NCBI GenBank assembly: GCA_963773835.1 | Contig: CAVZCQ010000004.1 | Span: 1,352,667-1,416,666 of the forward strand | Direction of reading: 5' to 3' | Source of the DNA: JOPF136 sp963773835 | GTDB taxonomy: Bacteria; Acidobacteriota; Terriglobia; Acidiferrales; UBA7541 | Length of the DNA stretch: 64,000 nucleotides | Shown here: positions 25,896 through 35,226 of the stretch, piece after piece | How the letters are laid out: each line of letters begins with the position of its first letter | How positions within the stretch are numbered: the stretch's first letter is position 1 | Notes under the pieces: generated by a model | Seen by the model: only the letters and a program-made list of their open reading frames with translations | Told to the model about the DNA's origin: nothing | Database searches by the model: none | Made by a program: the position numbers and the translations under genes

Positions 25896-26963
25896 CTACA
25901 GCGAGCCCATTTCGGCGCCGCGCAACGCGGAACGCAAGAGAATTCCGATCATCTCGGGCATGGAAGCAAAGCGCTCGTCCCGGGTCAGCCCACGGTGATA
26001 GCGGTAGTAGATCTGCTGGACGATAACGGCGATCTTGAAGCGCGCGAAGGCGAGATAAAAGACCAGATCGGAGAGGTCGCGGGAGGAAGCGCGAGCGTAA
26101 CGCGCGGCGAGCTCGGCGCGGGTCATGCTCCCCGGATAGGTGGAGGGGCACCAGCGAATTTTCTGCAGCTCGGGAGAATCCTGCGGGTCCACCCAGTAGG
26201 CAAGAGCGGTGCCCAGGTCGCTGAGGGGGTCGCCGAGAGTGGACATTTCCCAGTCGAGGACGCCGATGATGCTAGGAACGCTGGCGGGATCGAGCACGAG
26301 GTTATCGTACTTGTAGTCGTTGTGGATGAGGGCGGCGCTGAAAGTGACCGGCATCCGTTCCTTGAACCACGCCGTGAGCGGGTCGACTTCCGGATACTCG
26401 TCGGTCTTCGAGCCGTGATAGCGCTCGATCCACCCGCGCACCTGGCGCTCCATGTAGCCTTGCGGCTTTCCGAGGTCGCCAAGGCCGATCGCCTCGTAGT
26501 CCAAAGAATGGAGTAGTGCGAGGTTGTCGATGAAATTTTCGCTGAGCCGGCGGGCGGTTTCAGCGGGAAAGTGGAGGCCCGCGGGCGTGTCCCTGCGGAT
26601 GATGACTCCGCGAATGCGTTCCATCAGGTAGAAGGGGGCGCCCAGGACCGACGGGTCTTCGCAAAAGAGCATGACTTCGGGCGCCAGAGGATACACGGCG
26701 TGCAGCTTGGAAAGCACGCGGTATTCCCGGCCCATGTCGTGCGCGGACTTGACCTTGCTGCCGAAAGGCGGACGGCGGAGGACGAACTCCCGGCCGCCCA
26801 GGCGGACGAGATAGGTCAAATTGGAATGGCCACCGGGAAATTGCTCAATGTGGATTCCGGCGCCGGCGGAGGAAAAATGGCGCAGCAAATAGGGTTCGAG
26901 AGTGGCGGCGTCGAGTTCCTCGCCGGGCCGGACGGTGCGCGGTTGATCGACAAAATCGGGCAT
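25896..26963 (-). CDS. Phosphotransferase-fold kinase, ACAD10/11 N-domain type
   Basis: A 355-residue APH-fold kinase. The catalytic loop is HNDYKYDN (His214, Asp216, Asn221) and the metal Asp is Asp237 in VLDWEMSTLGDPLSDLG. This form phosphorylates 4-hydroxyacyl-CoAs in the ACAD10/11 and bacterial LvaA pathways rather than antibiotics. AGGAG precedes the ATG. It is the last gene of the eight-gene fatty-acid operon, directly after the histidine-phosphatase-like gene. The partner dehydrogenase is at 14261-15487, not fused. The substrate is inferred from family and context. Confidence 0.82.
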   Translation of the reverse strand: MPDFVDQPRTVRPGEELDAATLEPYLLRHFSSAGAGIHIEQFPGGHSNLTYLVRLGGREFVLRRPPFGSKVKSAHDMGREYRVLSKLHAVYPLAPEVMLFCEDPSVLGAPFYLMERIRGVIIRRDTPAGLHFPAETARRLSENFIDNLALLHSLDYEAIGLGDLGKPQGYMERQVRGWIERYHGSKTDEYPEVDPLTAWFKERMPVTFSAALIHNDYKYDNLVLDPASVPSIIGVLDWEMSTLGDPLSDLGTALAYWVDPQDSPELQKIRWCPSTYPGSMTRAELAARYARASSRDLSDLVFYLAFARFKIAVIVQQIYYRYHRGLTRDERFASMPEMIGILLRSALRGAEMGSL

Positions 26964-26984
26964 CTCACTCCTGCGCCTGCCGCC

Positions 26985-27704
26985 CTACCGGTAGGTGAGC
27001 AGCGAGGGATCCTCGAGATGTGGATACGCGTTGAATGTGCTGAGAGAAAAGCGATCGCCGGAGTAAAGAAATTCGCTGTACGAACAGTTGCGCGACATCC
27101 AGCTTAGCCGCAGTGTGTCCTGCGGCGAAAGGTTCAGCGCGCGTTGTGCGGCAACTGCGATTGGCCCGCCGGAGGAGAAAATCACAGACCGTTCACCTTT
27201 GGATCCTTCGGCCAGGAACCGTGAGATGCCGCGATTCACACGGCCGCAGAACTCGGGCCAGGATTCCACTCCCGGGGCAGGCAGGCCGCCGCCGGCCCAC
27301 CTTTCCATCAATATCTCGAGCATCTTCTGATAGGTCCTGCGTTTCTCGGCTGCGTCAGGGGCGTTCTCGAACGCCCGATGCAAGCCGGCTACGCCGGCAT
27401 CAGCATTGATCAGCGGGGCCAGACACTGCTTCAAGACTTCCTCCGCGTGGTATTCGTCGAACTCCGGCACCACGGTGATCTCGGGAAAGTGCAGCCCCGC
27501 ATCGGCGTAGGCTTGGGAGACAATCGCGCATGTTCGCCGCTGGCGCTCCCGTGGACCGGTCCAGACACGAGCAAACGCCTCATTGTGCTTTGCCAAGTAT
27601 GCGCCGAGCCGACGAGCCTGCGCCTCTCCCGTCAGTGAGAGCCGGTCGTAATCGAGCTCCAGAAAGGAAGCCTGTCCATGCCGGACCAGTAATACCCGAC
27701 TCAT
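26985..27704 (-). CDS. Histidine-phosphatase-superfamily protein lacking the second His
   Basis: A 239-residue protein of the phosphoglycerate-mutase fold. The phosphorylatable His is in LVRHGQ and TGPRERQRRT follows as the arginine loop. The usual second catalytic SHGG is FSSGG here, so His is replaced by Ser. It may be a weak or altered phosphatase, or a non-enzymatic partner of the adjacent kinase. ATG 27704 (MSRVLLVRHG) is used. Intergenic gaps on both sides are about 21 bases. Confidence 0.78.
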   Translation of the reverse strand: MSRVLLVRHGQASFLELDYDRLSLTGEAQARRLGAYLAKHNEAFARVWTGPRERQRRTCAIVSQAYADAGLHFPEITVVPEFDEYHAEEVLKQCLAPLINADAGVAGLHRAFENAPDAAEKRRTYQKMLEILMERWAGGGLPAPGVESWPEFCGRVNRGISRFLAEGSKGERSVIFSSGGPIAVAAQRALNLSPQDTLRLSWMSRNCSYSEFLYSGDRFSLSTFNAYPHLEDPSLLTYR

Positions 27705-27726
27705 GCCGCGCCCATTCTGGCATGGA

Positions 27727-29118
27727 TCAAGCGTGGTCCTCACCCCAAAGGCGCAGGCGATTGAGGCTGGTGAGAAATGGATTCATCGCCCCCGCGAGGA
27801 GCGCCGCCGCGACGGCGCATGCCGACGAGGTAACAATTGCGAGCGAGTAATGGACGGCATCATCGCGGCCGAAGAGGTATTGCGTGCAGGCCCCAACGGC
27901 GGTGGGCCCGATTCCGAGCCCAATGATGTTGACGATGAACAAGTAGACGGCCGAGGCCCGCCCGCGCATTGCCGCCGGCATCATCTGCTGAATGGCCGCG
28001 GGAGCGATGCCAAATGGGGCTGCCGCGAGCGCCGCTGCAGGAACCAGCCAGATGGTGGCCCAGGTGGATGTGGGCGCCAGGTAGAGCAGGCAGTTGATCG
28101 GTATCACCACGACGGCGATCCAGGCACCGACAAGCAGGGTGGCGTTGGCGCGGCCACGCGAACGCAGAAGATCCGCGATTCGCCCCGCGCCGATGATTCC
28201 GAGACAGCCAAACACGGCAACGATGGAGCCGTAGACGATGCCGGTGGTGGCAACATCCCAATGGAAGCGGCGCCTGTAGAATTCCGGCAACCATCCGGCG
28301 CTCGCATAGTTGGCGAGCGCCAGACAGCCAAAGCCGATGTTGTGGAGGAGAACGGTCCGCCGGTTCTCGAGGAGGTAGGAGAAAACCCTCTGAATCGGCG
28401 GGGCCCCATGATTGAGTCCTGCCCGCCGTCCCGCGGGCTCGCGAACGGTGAACAGAAAGGGCGCCAGCGCAAAGCCGGGAAGGCCGACCACGAAGAAGAT
28501 GAGCTGCCAGGGATGAATCGCGCCAATGGCAGGAAGGGTCCACATCGCTCTGGCCGAGGCGTACCGCACCACGAGCCCGCCCAGCAAGAAGGAGAGGCCC
28601 GAGCCAAGGTAGATGCCCATCGAGTACACGCTGATCGCCGTGGCCAGCCGGTCGCGAGGGAAGTAGTCCGTGATCAGCGAGTAGGCAGCGGGAGAAAGCG
28701 CCGCTTCTCCAACACCCACTCCCATCCGCAAGATGAGCATGAGCGCGAAGGATTGCGCCAGGCCGCAACCTGCCGTGAACCCGCTCCAGAGCACCAGGCC
28801 GACCGCGATGATCAAGCGGCGACTGTAAACGTCCGTCAGATACCCGATGGGAATCCCGAAAAAGGTGTAGAAGACCGCAAAACTGAACCCCATCAACAGG
28901 CTGACCTGCGTGTCCCCTATATTCAAGTCGCGGCGAAGCGGGCCGACCAGGAGGCTGAATATCTGGCGGTCAATGAACGAAAAAACGTAGATAAGGGTTA
29001 GAACTCCGACGACGTACCAGGCGTAGCGCAATGAGGTTCGGGCAGCCGGAGACGGCTGGGCAAGAGACCCCGCTTCGATTGGGACAGAATCCGGCATTCT
29101 ACGCGGCACAGATTGCAT
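27727..29118 (-). CDS. MFS transporter (spinster-like)
   Basis: A 463-residue permease with about 12 membrane helices. It has the MFS loop GIPIGYLTDVYSRR and the cation-responsive GVGEAALSPAAYSLITD. It starts five bases after the hydratase/dehydrogenase gene, so translation is coupled. The position inside a fatty-acid operon suggests it moves a fatty acid or related organic acid; the direction is unknown. Confidence 0.82.
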   Translation of the reverse strand: MQSVPRRMPDSVPIEAGSLAQPSPAARTSLRYAWYVVGVLTLIYVFSFIDRQIFSLLVGPLRRDLNIGDTQVSLLMGFSFAVFYTFFGIPIGYLTDVYSRRLIIAVGLVLWSGFTAGCGLAQSFALMLILRMGVGVGEAALSPAAYSLITDYFPRDRLATAISVYSMGIYLGSGLSFLLGGLVVRYASARAMWTLPAIGAIHPWQLIFFVVGLPGFALAPFLFTVREPAGRRAGLNHGAPPIQRVFSYLLENRRTVLLHNIGFGCLALANYASAGWLPEFYRRRFHWDVATTGIVYGSIVAVFGCLGIIGAGRIADLLRSRGRANATLLVGAWIAVVVIPINCLLYLAPTSTWATIWLVPAAALAAAPFGIAPAAIQQMMPAAMRGRASAVYLFIVNIIGLGIGPTAVGACTQYLFGRDDAVHYSLAIVTSSACAVAAALLAGAMNPFLTSLNRLRLWGEDHA

Positions 29119-29123
29119 AGCTC

Positions 29124-31238
29124 TCAGGCATCTACTCGATACTCCGCGAAGGTCCTGCCCCCCTCTGCGAGTTCCTTAAGCAGTGGAGCGGGCTGCCAGA
29201 TTTCGCCGTGCTGTTCCTCCAGTTGCCGGATGCGATCGTAAACTTTCTTCAGTCCCACGCTGTCCGCGTACCACATCGGGCCGCCGCGATAGGAAGGAAA
29301 ACCGTAGCCGTTGATGTAGATGATGTCGATATCGACGGGGCGCGAGGCGAATCCTTCCTCGAGGATGCGCGCGCCTTCGTTGACCAGCGCGTAGATGCAG
29401 CGGGCGACGATTTCTTCCGCGGCAATCTCGCGCTGGCGGATGCCGGCCTCCGCGGCCCATTGGCGGACCCAGGCGGCGACTTGGGGATCGCTGCTGGGCT
29501 GGCGTTTCTCGTCGTACTTGTACCAGCCTGCTCCCGTCTTCTGTCCGAAACGGCCCATTTCGCAAAGGTGGTCGCCGGCCATGGGCTGGCGGATGCCGGG
29601 CTTTTCCAGATGACGGTACTCCTTGCGGATGCGCCAGCCGACGTCGAGACCCGCGAGGTCGCCTACTGCGAAAGGACCCATGGCCATGCCGAAATCGTAA
29701 AGGGCCTGGTCCACGGCCTCCACGCTCGCGCCTTCCTCCACCAGAAAGACGGCTTCGCGGCCGTACTGATGGAACATGCGGTTGCCGACGAAGCCGCGGC
29801 AGTTGCCGACGACGACTCCGATTTTTCCGAGGCGCTTCGCGAGCTGGAGGGCCGTGGCGAGCACCTCCTTGCTGGTCTTTTTGCCGCGGACAATTTCCAG
29901 CAGGCGCATGACGTTCGCGGGGCTGAAAAAATGGGTGCCGAGGACGAACTCGGGGCGGGATGTGGCAGAGGCGATTTCGTCGATGTCCAGTGTGGAGGTG
30001 TTGCTGGCCAGGATGGCGCCGGGCTTGGCAATGCGATCCAGCTCGCGGAAGACCTGCTTCTTCAGCTCCATGCCCTCGAAGACGGCCTCGACCACGATGT
30101 CCGCTCCGGCAAATCCGTCGTACGTGAGGGTGGGCTGGATAAGCTTCAGGCGTTCGTCCACAAGTGCCTGCGAAAAGCGGCCGCGCGCGACGGAGGCGGC
30201 ATAGTTCTTTTGAATGTTGGCCAGGCCGCGATCGAGTGCGGTCTGGTCTGCTTCTTTGATCACCACCGGGATGCCCGCGTTGGCAAAGACCATGGCAATG
30301 CCGCCGCCCATGGTGCCCGCGCCGGCGACGGCCGCGCGGTTGACGGGAATAACGGGCGTTTCTTTGGGGATTCCGGGAATTTTTCCCACCTCGCGCTCGC
30401 CGAAAAAGACGTGGATGAGAGCCTTCGATTGTTCAGAGGCGAGGCACTCCATGAAGAGTTTGCGTTCGAAGCGGCAGCCTTCGTCGAAGGGCAGAGTGGT
30501 GGCTGCTTCGACAGCGTCGATGGCAGCCAGAGGGGCGATCATCCCGCGCTGTTTCTTGCGGGCGGTTTCTCGCGCGGCGGCAAAGATGGGCGCGTTCTCC
30601 TGGGGGCTGCCGAGGCGTTCGTTGCGGTCGCGGGTCTTGGGCGGCGCTTTGCCCGCGACTTCGCGCGCGAATGCGAGCGCGCCCTCCAGCAGGTCACCGT
30701 CAATCAAGCGATCCAAAATGCCGAACTTCACGGCATCGGAGGCGGAGATGTGATTGCCTTCCGAGCACAGGGACACGGCCCTGGCCACGCCGGCCAGGCG
30801 AGGGAGACGTTGCGTTCCGTGCGCGCCCGGAATGATGCCCAGCTTGACTTCGGGCTGGCCCACCTGCGCCGCGGGTACAGCCACGCGGTAGTGACCGGCC
30901 ATGGCCAGCTCGAGGCCACCGCCGAGCGCGTTGCCGTGGATGGCCATCACGACTGGCTTCGGGCAGTTCTCGATGCGGCTCAGGAGGTCGGGAAAGCTCA
31001 TGGTGCCCTGAGCACCGCCGCTGCGCAACTTCCCGAATTCCTTGATGTCCGCGCCGGAGACGAAGGTGCGGCCCGCGCCGAGCAGCACGGCGGCTTTCAC
31101 TCCATGGTCGGAACTCACCCGATCAATCGCCTGGGCGATGCCCTCGGGCACGCCGGGGCTGAGCGTGTTGACGGGCGGATTGTTGATGGTGATGACGGCG
31201 ATGTCGCCGTGTTTCGTGTATTCAACGAGGTCGCTCAT
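29124..31238 (-). CDS. Bifunctional enoyl-CoA hydratase / 3-hydroxyacyl-CoA dehydrogenase
   Basis: A 704-residue peroxisomal-type multifunctional enzyme. The N-terminal crotonase domain (1-200) has GNALGGGLELAM. The Rossmann dehydrogenase has AGAGTMGGGIAM at about 305-320, THFFSPANVM, and the C-terminal 3HCDH domain with GFVGNRMF. It hydrates an enoyl-CoA and oxidises the 3-hydroxyacyl-CoA with NAD. In the operon it follows two acyl-CoA dehydrogenases and supplies the next two steps of beta-oxidation. Confidence 0.92.
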   Translation of the reverse strand: MSDLVEYTKHGDIAVITINNPPVNTLSPGVPEGIAQAIDRVSSDHGVKAAVLLGAGRTFVSGADIKEFGKLRSGGAQGTMSFPDLLSRIENCPKPVVMAIHGNALGGGLELAMAGHYRVAVPAAQVGQPEVKLGIIPGAHGTQRLPRLAGVARAVSLCSEGNHISASDAVKFGILDRLIDGDLLEGALAFAREVAGKAPPKTRDRNERLGSPQENAPIFAAARETARKKQRGMIAPLAAIDAVEAATTLPFDEGCRFERKLFMECLASEQSKALIHVFFGEREVGKIPGIPKETPVIPVNRAAVAGAGTMGGGIAMVFANAGIPVVIKEADQTALDRGLANIQKNYAASVARGRFSQALVDERLKLIQPTLTYDGFAGADIVVEAVFEGMELKKQVFRELDRIAKPGAILASNTSTLDIDEIASATSRPEFVLGTHFFSPANVMRLLEIVRGKKTSKEVLATALQLAKRLGKIGVVVGNCRGFVGNRMFHQYGREAVFLVEEGASVEAVDQALYDFGMAMGPFAVGDLAGLDVGWRIRKEYRHLEKPGIRQPMAGDHLCEMGRFGQKTGAGWYKYDEKRQPSSDPQVAAWVRQWAAEAGIRQREIAAEEIVARCIYALVNEGARILEEGFASRPVDIDIIYINGYGFPSYRGGPMWYADSVGLKKVYDRIRQLEEQHGEIWQPAPLLKELAEGGRTFAEYRVDA

Positions 31239-31260
31239 GGGCGTCTTTCCGCGCGGAGGC

Positions 31261-32364
31261 TCACGCGCTTCTCGCGAGCGTGGGATCGGCGTCGATCACC
31301 AGGCGGGCGATTCGTTCGCGGTGAAAGGTGGCGTCGCCCAGCGACGTCTCCGAAGCCTTGGCGCGGCGATAGTACAGGTGCACGTCGTTCTCCCAGGTGA
31401 AGCCCATGCCGCCGTGCACCTGGATGCCGCGATTGCCAACGGTGCGCGCCGCGTCGCTCGCGTACATCTTTGCGATGGAGACGGCGGCAGGCGCATCGGG
31501 AGTCTTTTCCGCGAGTGCCCAGGCGGCATAGTATGCCGCGGAGCGCGCGCTTTCCGTCTCCAGATACATGTCGGCGCACTGGTGCTGGACGGCCTGGAAC
31601 ATGCCGATGGGCTTGCCGAACTGCTTGCGCGCTTTGGCGTACTCCACGGTGAGGTCGAGGGTGCGCTGCATGCCGCCGACCAGCTCGGCGGAAAGAGCTG
31701 CGGCGGCAATATCCAGGCCGCGCGCGAGACCTTCAGGATGGGCGAGCTTTTCCGCGGGCGTGTTCTGGAAGGACACGGAATACGGCTTGCGCGTCGCGTC
31801 CATCCCGACCAGCGGCTGGATGGTGACCCCCGGCGCCTTCGCTTCGACGGCGTGCACACCGTCGCGGGCGGCAACGAGGATACAGTCCGCGGAGGCGGCA
31901 TCGGGCACAAACAGTTTTTCGCCGCTGATCTTTCCATTGACGGAGGCGACCGTCAGGCCGGCGAGGTTCCAGCTCGCTCCGGCTTCCAGGAAGGCGACCG
32001 TGGCGCGTGTCTCACCGCGGCAAATCGGGGCCAGATATTTCTTTTTCTGTTCGGGGTTGCACGTCTCGTTCAACACCGCGCCGGCCAGAGCCACGGTGGA
32101 ATACAGCGGGCCCGGCAACAGCGCCCGGCCGGCCTCTTCCATGAGCAGAATCAACTCCACCGGGCCGAGGCCGACGCCATCGAACTCCTCGGGGAAAATG
32201 ATGCCGGTATATCCCTGCTCGGTCATCTTGGCCCAGAGGGTGGAGTCGTATGCGGTCGCGGTTTCCATCAGCCGGCGCACTTCTGCCATCGGGCATTCGC
32301 CGGCAAAAAACTTGCGGGCATTGTCTTTCAGCAATAGCTGGCTTTCGCTCAATCCGAATTGCAT
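31261..32364 (-). CDS. Acyl-CoA dehydrogenase, small paralogue
   Basis: A 367-residue FAD acyl-CoA dehydrogenase. ATG 32364 (MQFGLSESQLL) has AAGGGAG upstream. It contains YAKARKQFGKPIGMFQAVQHQ and the C-terminal GGMGFTWENDVHLYYRRAK. It starts ten bases after a second, longer dehydrogenase. Such adjacent pairs commonly form alpha2beta2 enzymes in which only one subunit is active; that assembly is inferred here. Confidence 0.85.
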   Translation of the reverse strand: MQFGLSESQLLLKDNARKFFAGECPMAEVRRLMETATAYDSTLWAKMTEQGYTGIIFPEEFDGVGLGPVELILLMEEAGRALLPGPLYSTVALAGAVLNETCNPEQKKKYLAPICRGETRATVAFLEAGASWNLAGLTVASVNGKISGEKLFVPDAASADCILVAARDGVHAVEAKAPGVTIQPLVGMDATRKPYSVSFQNTPAEKLAHPEGLARGLDIAAAALSAELVGGMQRTLDLTVEYAKARKQFGKPIGMFQAVQHQCADMYLETESARSAAYYAAWALAEKTPDAPAAVSIAKMYASDAARTVGNRGIQVHGGMGFTWENDVHLYYRRAKASETSLGDATFHRERIARLVIDADPTLARSA

Positions 32365-32374
32365 CGCGTCTCCC

Positions 32375-33562
32375 TTAGTAGCTTCGGGGCAATCCAAGAA
32401 CAAAATGCCCGATGATGTTGCGCTGGATTTCCGAGGTGCCGGCTTCAATCGTATTGCCGCGGCAGCGTAGATAGCCGTAGGACCACAGTCCGTTGTCCAC
32501 AGCGCGGGGATCGCCCTTTTCCAACTGGCCATAAGGCCCCAGCAATTCCTGGGCGATTTGCTGCACGCGCTGGTTCAGCTCGCTCCAGAAAATCTTCTGG
32601 ATGGAGCCTTCGGGACCTGGAATACCGGTCGAGGTGATGCGGCTGAAGGCGCGCAACTGGTTCAGGCGCATGATTTCAATTTCCGCGTAGCACTGCGCCA
32701 GCTTCTGCCGCAGGAGCGGGTCCTGGGCAGCGGGGCGGGCGTCGCGGGGAAAAGTGCGCGAGAGTTCGATGAGCCGGTTGATGGTGCGTTTGAAGATCAG
32801 GTGCAGCCGCGCGCCGTAGGAGCCTCGTTCGTGCATGAGCGTGCTGACGGCTACGTTCCAGCCGTCATTGACCTTGCCGAGCACGTTCTCGACGGGCACG
32901 CGCACGTCGCGGAAGAACAGCTCATTGAACTCGCTCTCGCCCGTCATCTGGCGCAGGGGGCGCACCTCGATGCCGGGGGACTTCATGTCCACCAGCAGGA
33001 CCGTGAGTCCTTTGTGCTTTGGCACATCGGGGTCCGTGCGAACCACCAGCTCGCACCAATCGCCGATCCAGCCGTAGCTGGTCCACACCTTCTGGCCGTT
33101 GACGACGTAGTGGCTGCCGTCCGGGCGCGCTTCCATCTGAAGGCCGGCGAGATCGGAACCGGCATTTGGCTCGGAAAATCCCTGGCACCAGATTTCTTCT
33201 GCGCTCAGGATCTTCGGCACGAAGCGCTTCTTCTGCACTTCCGTGCCGAAAGCGATGATGGTGGGGCCGATGAGGCCGAGGCCGAGTGCGTTGGCCATGG
33301 GGGGCGCTTCCAGGCGAGCCATTTCCTCCCAGAAGATGGCCTGTTGCATGAGCGTGGCGCTGCGTCCACCGTATTCTTTCGGCCAGGAGACGGCGGCCCA
33401 GCCCCCTTCGTAGAGTTTTCGCTGCCAAGCACGGAGATAGGAAAAAGATTCTTCGAGCGGCTTCTCCCGCCATTCGGGCCAGTCCGGGGGAACATTGGCT
33501 TCGAGCCAGCCACGGAATTCATCGCGGAACTGCCGTTCCTCGGCGCTGAGATTCAGGTCCAT
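32375..33562 (-). CDS. Acyl-CoA dehydrogenase, large paralogue
   Basis: A 395-residue dehydrogenase. ATG 33562 (MDLNLSAEERQF) has AGGGAG eight bases upstream. It has WCQGFSEPNAGSDLA and the C-terminal GNTIEAGTSEIQRNIIG. The glutamate position of the usual YEGT motif is Ala, so the base may be elsewhere or on the partner subunit. It lies between the acyl-CoA ligase and the small paralogue in the operon. Confidence 0.87.
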   Translation of the reverse strand: MDLNLSAEERQFRDEFRGWLEANVPPDWPEWREKPLEESFSYLRAWQRKLYEGGWAAVSWPKEYGGRSATLMQQAIFWEEMARLEAPPMANALGLGLIGPTIIAFGTEVQKKRFVPKILSAEEIWCQGFSEPNAGSDLAGLQMEARPDGSHYVVNGQKVWTSYGWIGDWCELVVRTDPDVPKHKGLTVLLVDMKSPGIEVRPLRQMTGESEFNELFFRDVRVPVENVLGKVNDGWNVAVSTLMHERGSYGARLHLIFKRTINRLIELSRTFPRDARPAAQDPLLRQKLAQCYAEIEIMRLNQLRAFSRITSTGIPGPEGSIQKIFWSELNQRVQQIAQELLGPYGQLEKGDPRAVDNGLWSYGYLRCRGNTIEAGTSEIQRNIIGHFVLGLPRSY

Positions 33563-33584
33563 TCGCTCACTCCCTTTCGCGGCG

Positions 33585-35213
33585 TCAGGCCGGCCGACCT
33601 TTGCGCTGCGCGCCGACGGGTTCCGGCCGCATGGCATCGCCGCCCTGCCAGTATTTCTTGCGGAGTTCGCGCTTCAGGACTTTGCCGGTTCCGGTCCGGG
33701 GAAGCGGCGAATCCAGGAACTCAATCGAACGCGGGCATTTGTAGTGCGCGAGGCGCGAACGGCAGAACTCGATCAGTTCGGTCTCGGTCGCTTTGGCGCC
33801 GGGCTTCAGCACCACCAGCGCCTTCGGCACTTCTCCCCAGTGGTCGTCGGGCACGGGAATGACGGCGAGTTCGAGAACGGCGGGATGAGCGGAGAGGGCC
33901 CGCTCCACTTCCAGCGAGGAAATATTCTCGCCGCCACTGACAATGATGTCCTTCTTGCGGTCCACGATAAGGATGTAGCCGTCTTCAGTCCAGGTGGCCA
34001 TGTCGCCGGTATGAAACCATCCGCCGCGGAGCGCCTGGGCCGTGGCTTCCGGCTGCTGCCAATAACCGAGCATCACGCCGTCGCTGCGGGCGATGATTTC
34101 GCCGACGGAACGGCCGTCGCGCGGAACGTCGTGGTCATTCACATCCACAACGCGGATTTCGACACCGGGAATCGCGTAGCCCGCCATTGCATTTCTCACG
34201 AATCGTTGCTCGCCTTCCCAGTTTGCGCCAGGCTTCATCATCGCGGTTGTCAGGACCGGCGCGGTTTCGGTAAGTCCGTAGCCCGCAAAGCAGGTACAGC
34301 CCAGCTTTTCTTCGACTTCTCGGATCAGCGTAGGAGTGGAGGCCGCGCCGCCCATGGTGACGCGCTGGAGGCTGCCCAGGTCGTACTTCGCGCGCTCGGG
34401 ACAGTTGACCAGGGCCGTGGCCATGGCGGGGACCAGGGCGCAATGCTGTGCTCGCTCGTCCTGGATCAGGCGGAAAATCTCCGGAGGGTCGAACCGCGGC
34501 ACCATCACGTGCTTGCCGCCGAGCATGGTGAGGAAATGAGCAACGCCCCACCCGTTGGCATGGAACAGGGGAATCGTGTGCAGTTCGACGGCGCCCGGCT
34601 GCGTGTGGCCCCCCACTGCGGTATGCAGGGCGTGCAGGTAAACGTTGCGATGCGTGAGCATCACGCCCTTCGGATCCGCGCTCGTCCCGCTGGTATAGAA
34701 CATCTCGGCGACGGAATCCTCGTCGACATCGGTATATTCGGCGCGGAAAGGCGCTGCCCGCGAGACCAGCGCGTCGTAGCTGGCCGGCGAGAGCCAGCCG
34801 GGCTGTGGCACGGCATCCAGCACGACAAAGGACCTCACGGTCCGCAAATCCTTGCGGAAAGACTCGGCCGATCCCAGGAATTGGCTCTGCAGGAAAAGCA
34901 TAGTTGCGCCGGAGTCGTTCAGGATGTAGGCCAGTTCCTGCGGCGCGAGGCGGATGTTCAGCGGGAGAAGAACAGCGCCGGCCTCGGGAACACCGTAATA
35001 GGCTTCGAGCAGGCGGTGGCAGTTGCCACTGAGAAAAGCGACGCGGTCGCCGCGCTGCACGCTTGCCTCGCGGAGCGCCCCGGCGAGCCGGGCGACCCGC
35101 CCCGCAAATTGCGCATAGGTGAAGCGATCGTTGCCGCAGACAACGGCCTCAGCCTGGGGATACTGCTGCTCGGCGTAGCGCAGAAAGCGGATGGGAGTGA
35201 GCGGAAGATTCAT
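33585..35213 (-). CDS. AMP-forming acyl-CoA synthetase
   Basis: A 542-residue ligase that activates a carboxylic acid with ATP and CoA. The AMP-binding motif is YTSGTSADPKGVMLTH, with later motifs GYGLTETAPV, GWFHTGDMA and the C-terminal lysine in RTGTGKVLKRELR. ATG 35213 (MNLPLTPIRF) follows the SDR stop by 13 bases with no clear Shine-Dalgarno. It supplies the acyl-CoA for the dehydrogenases downstream. Confidence 0.9.
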   Translation of the reverse strand: MNLPLTPIRFLRYAEQQYPQAEAVVCGNDRFTYAQFAGRVARLAGALREASVQRGDRVAFLSGNCHRLLEAYYGVPEAGAVLLPLNIRLAPQELAYILNDSGATMLFLQSQFLGSAESFRKDLRTVRSFVVLDAVPQPGWLSPASYDALVSRAAPFRAEYTDVDEDSVAEMFYTSGTSADPKGVMLTHRNVYLHALHTAVGGHTQPGAVELHTIPLFHANGWGVAHFLTMLGGKHVMVPRFDPPEIFRLIQDERAQHCALVPAMATALVNCPERAKYDLGSLQRVTMGGAASTPTLIREVEEKLGCTCFAGYGLTETAPVLTTAMMKPGANWEGEQRFVRNAMAGYAIPGVEIRVVDVNDHDVPRDGRSVGEIIARSDGVMLGYWQQPEATAQALRGGWFHTGDMATWTEDGYILIVDRKKDIIVSGGENISSLEVERALSAHPAVLELAVIPVPDDHWGEVPKALVVLKPGAKATETELIEFCRSRLAHYKCPRSIEFLDSPLPRTGTGKVLKRELRKKYWQGGDAMRPEPVGAQRKGRPA

Positions 35214-35226
35214 AGCGGCGTTCGAT

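Noticed and set aside
25896..26963. Aminoglycoside-resistance kinase
   Set aside because: The fold is shared, but context and motifs fit the ACAD10/11-type acyl-CoA kinase.
29208..31400. 730-residue plus-strand ORF
   Set aside because: It mirrors the hydratase/dehydrogenase gene exactly and has the composition of an antisense frame.
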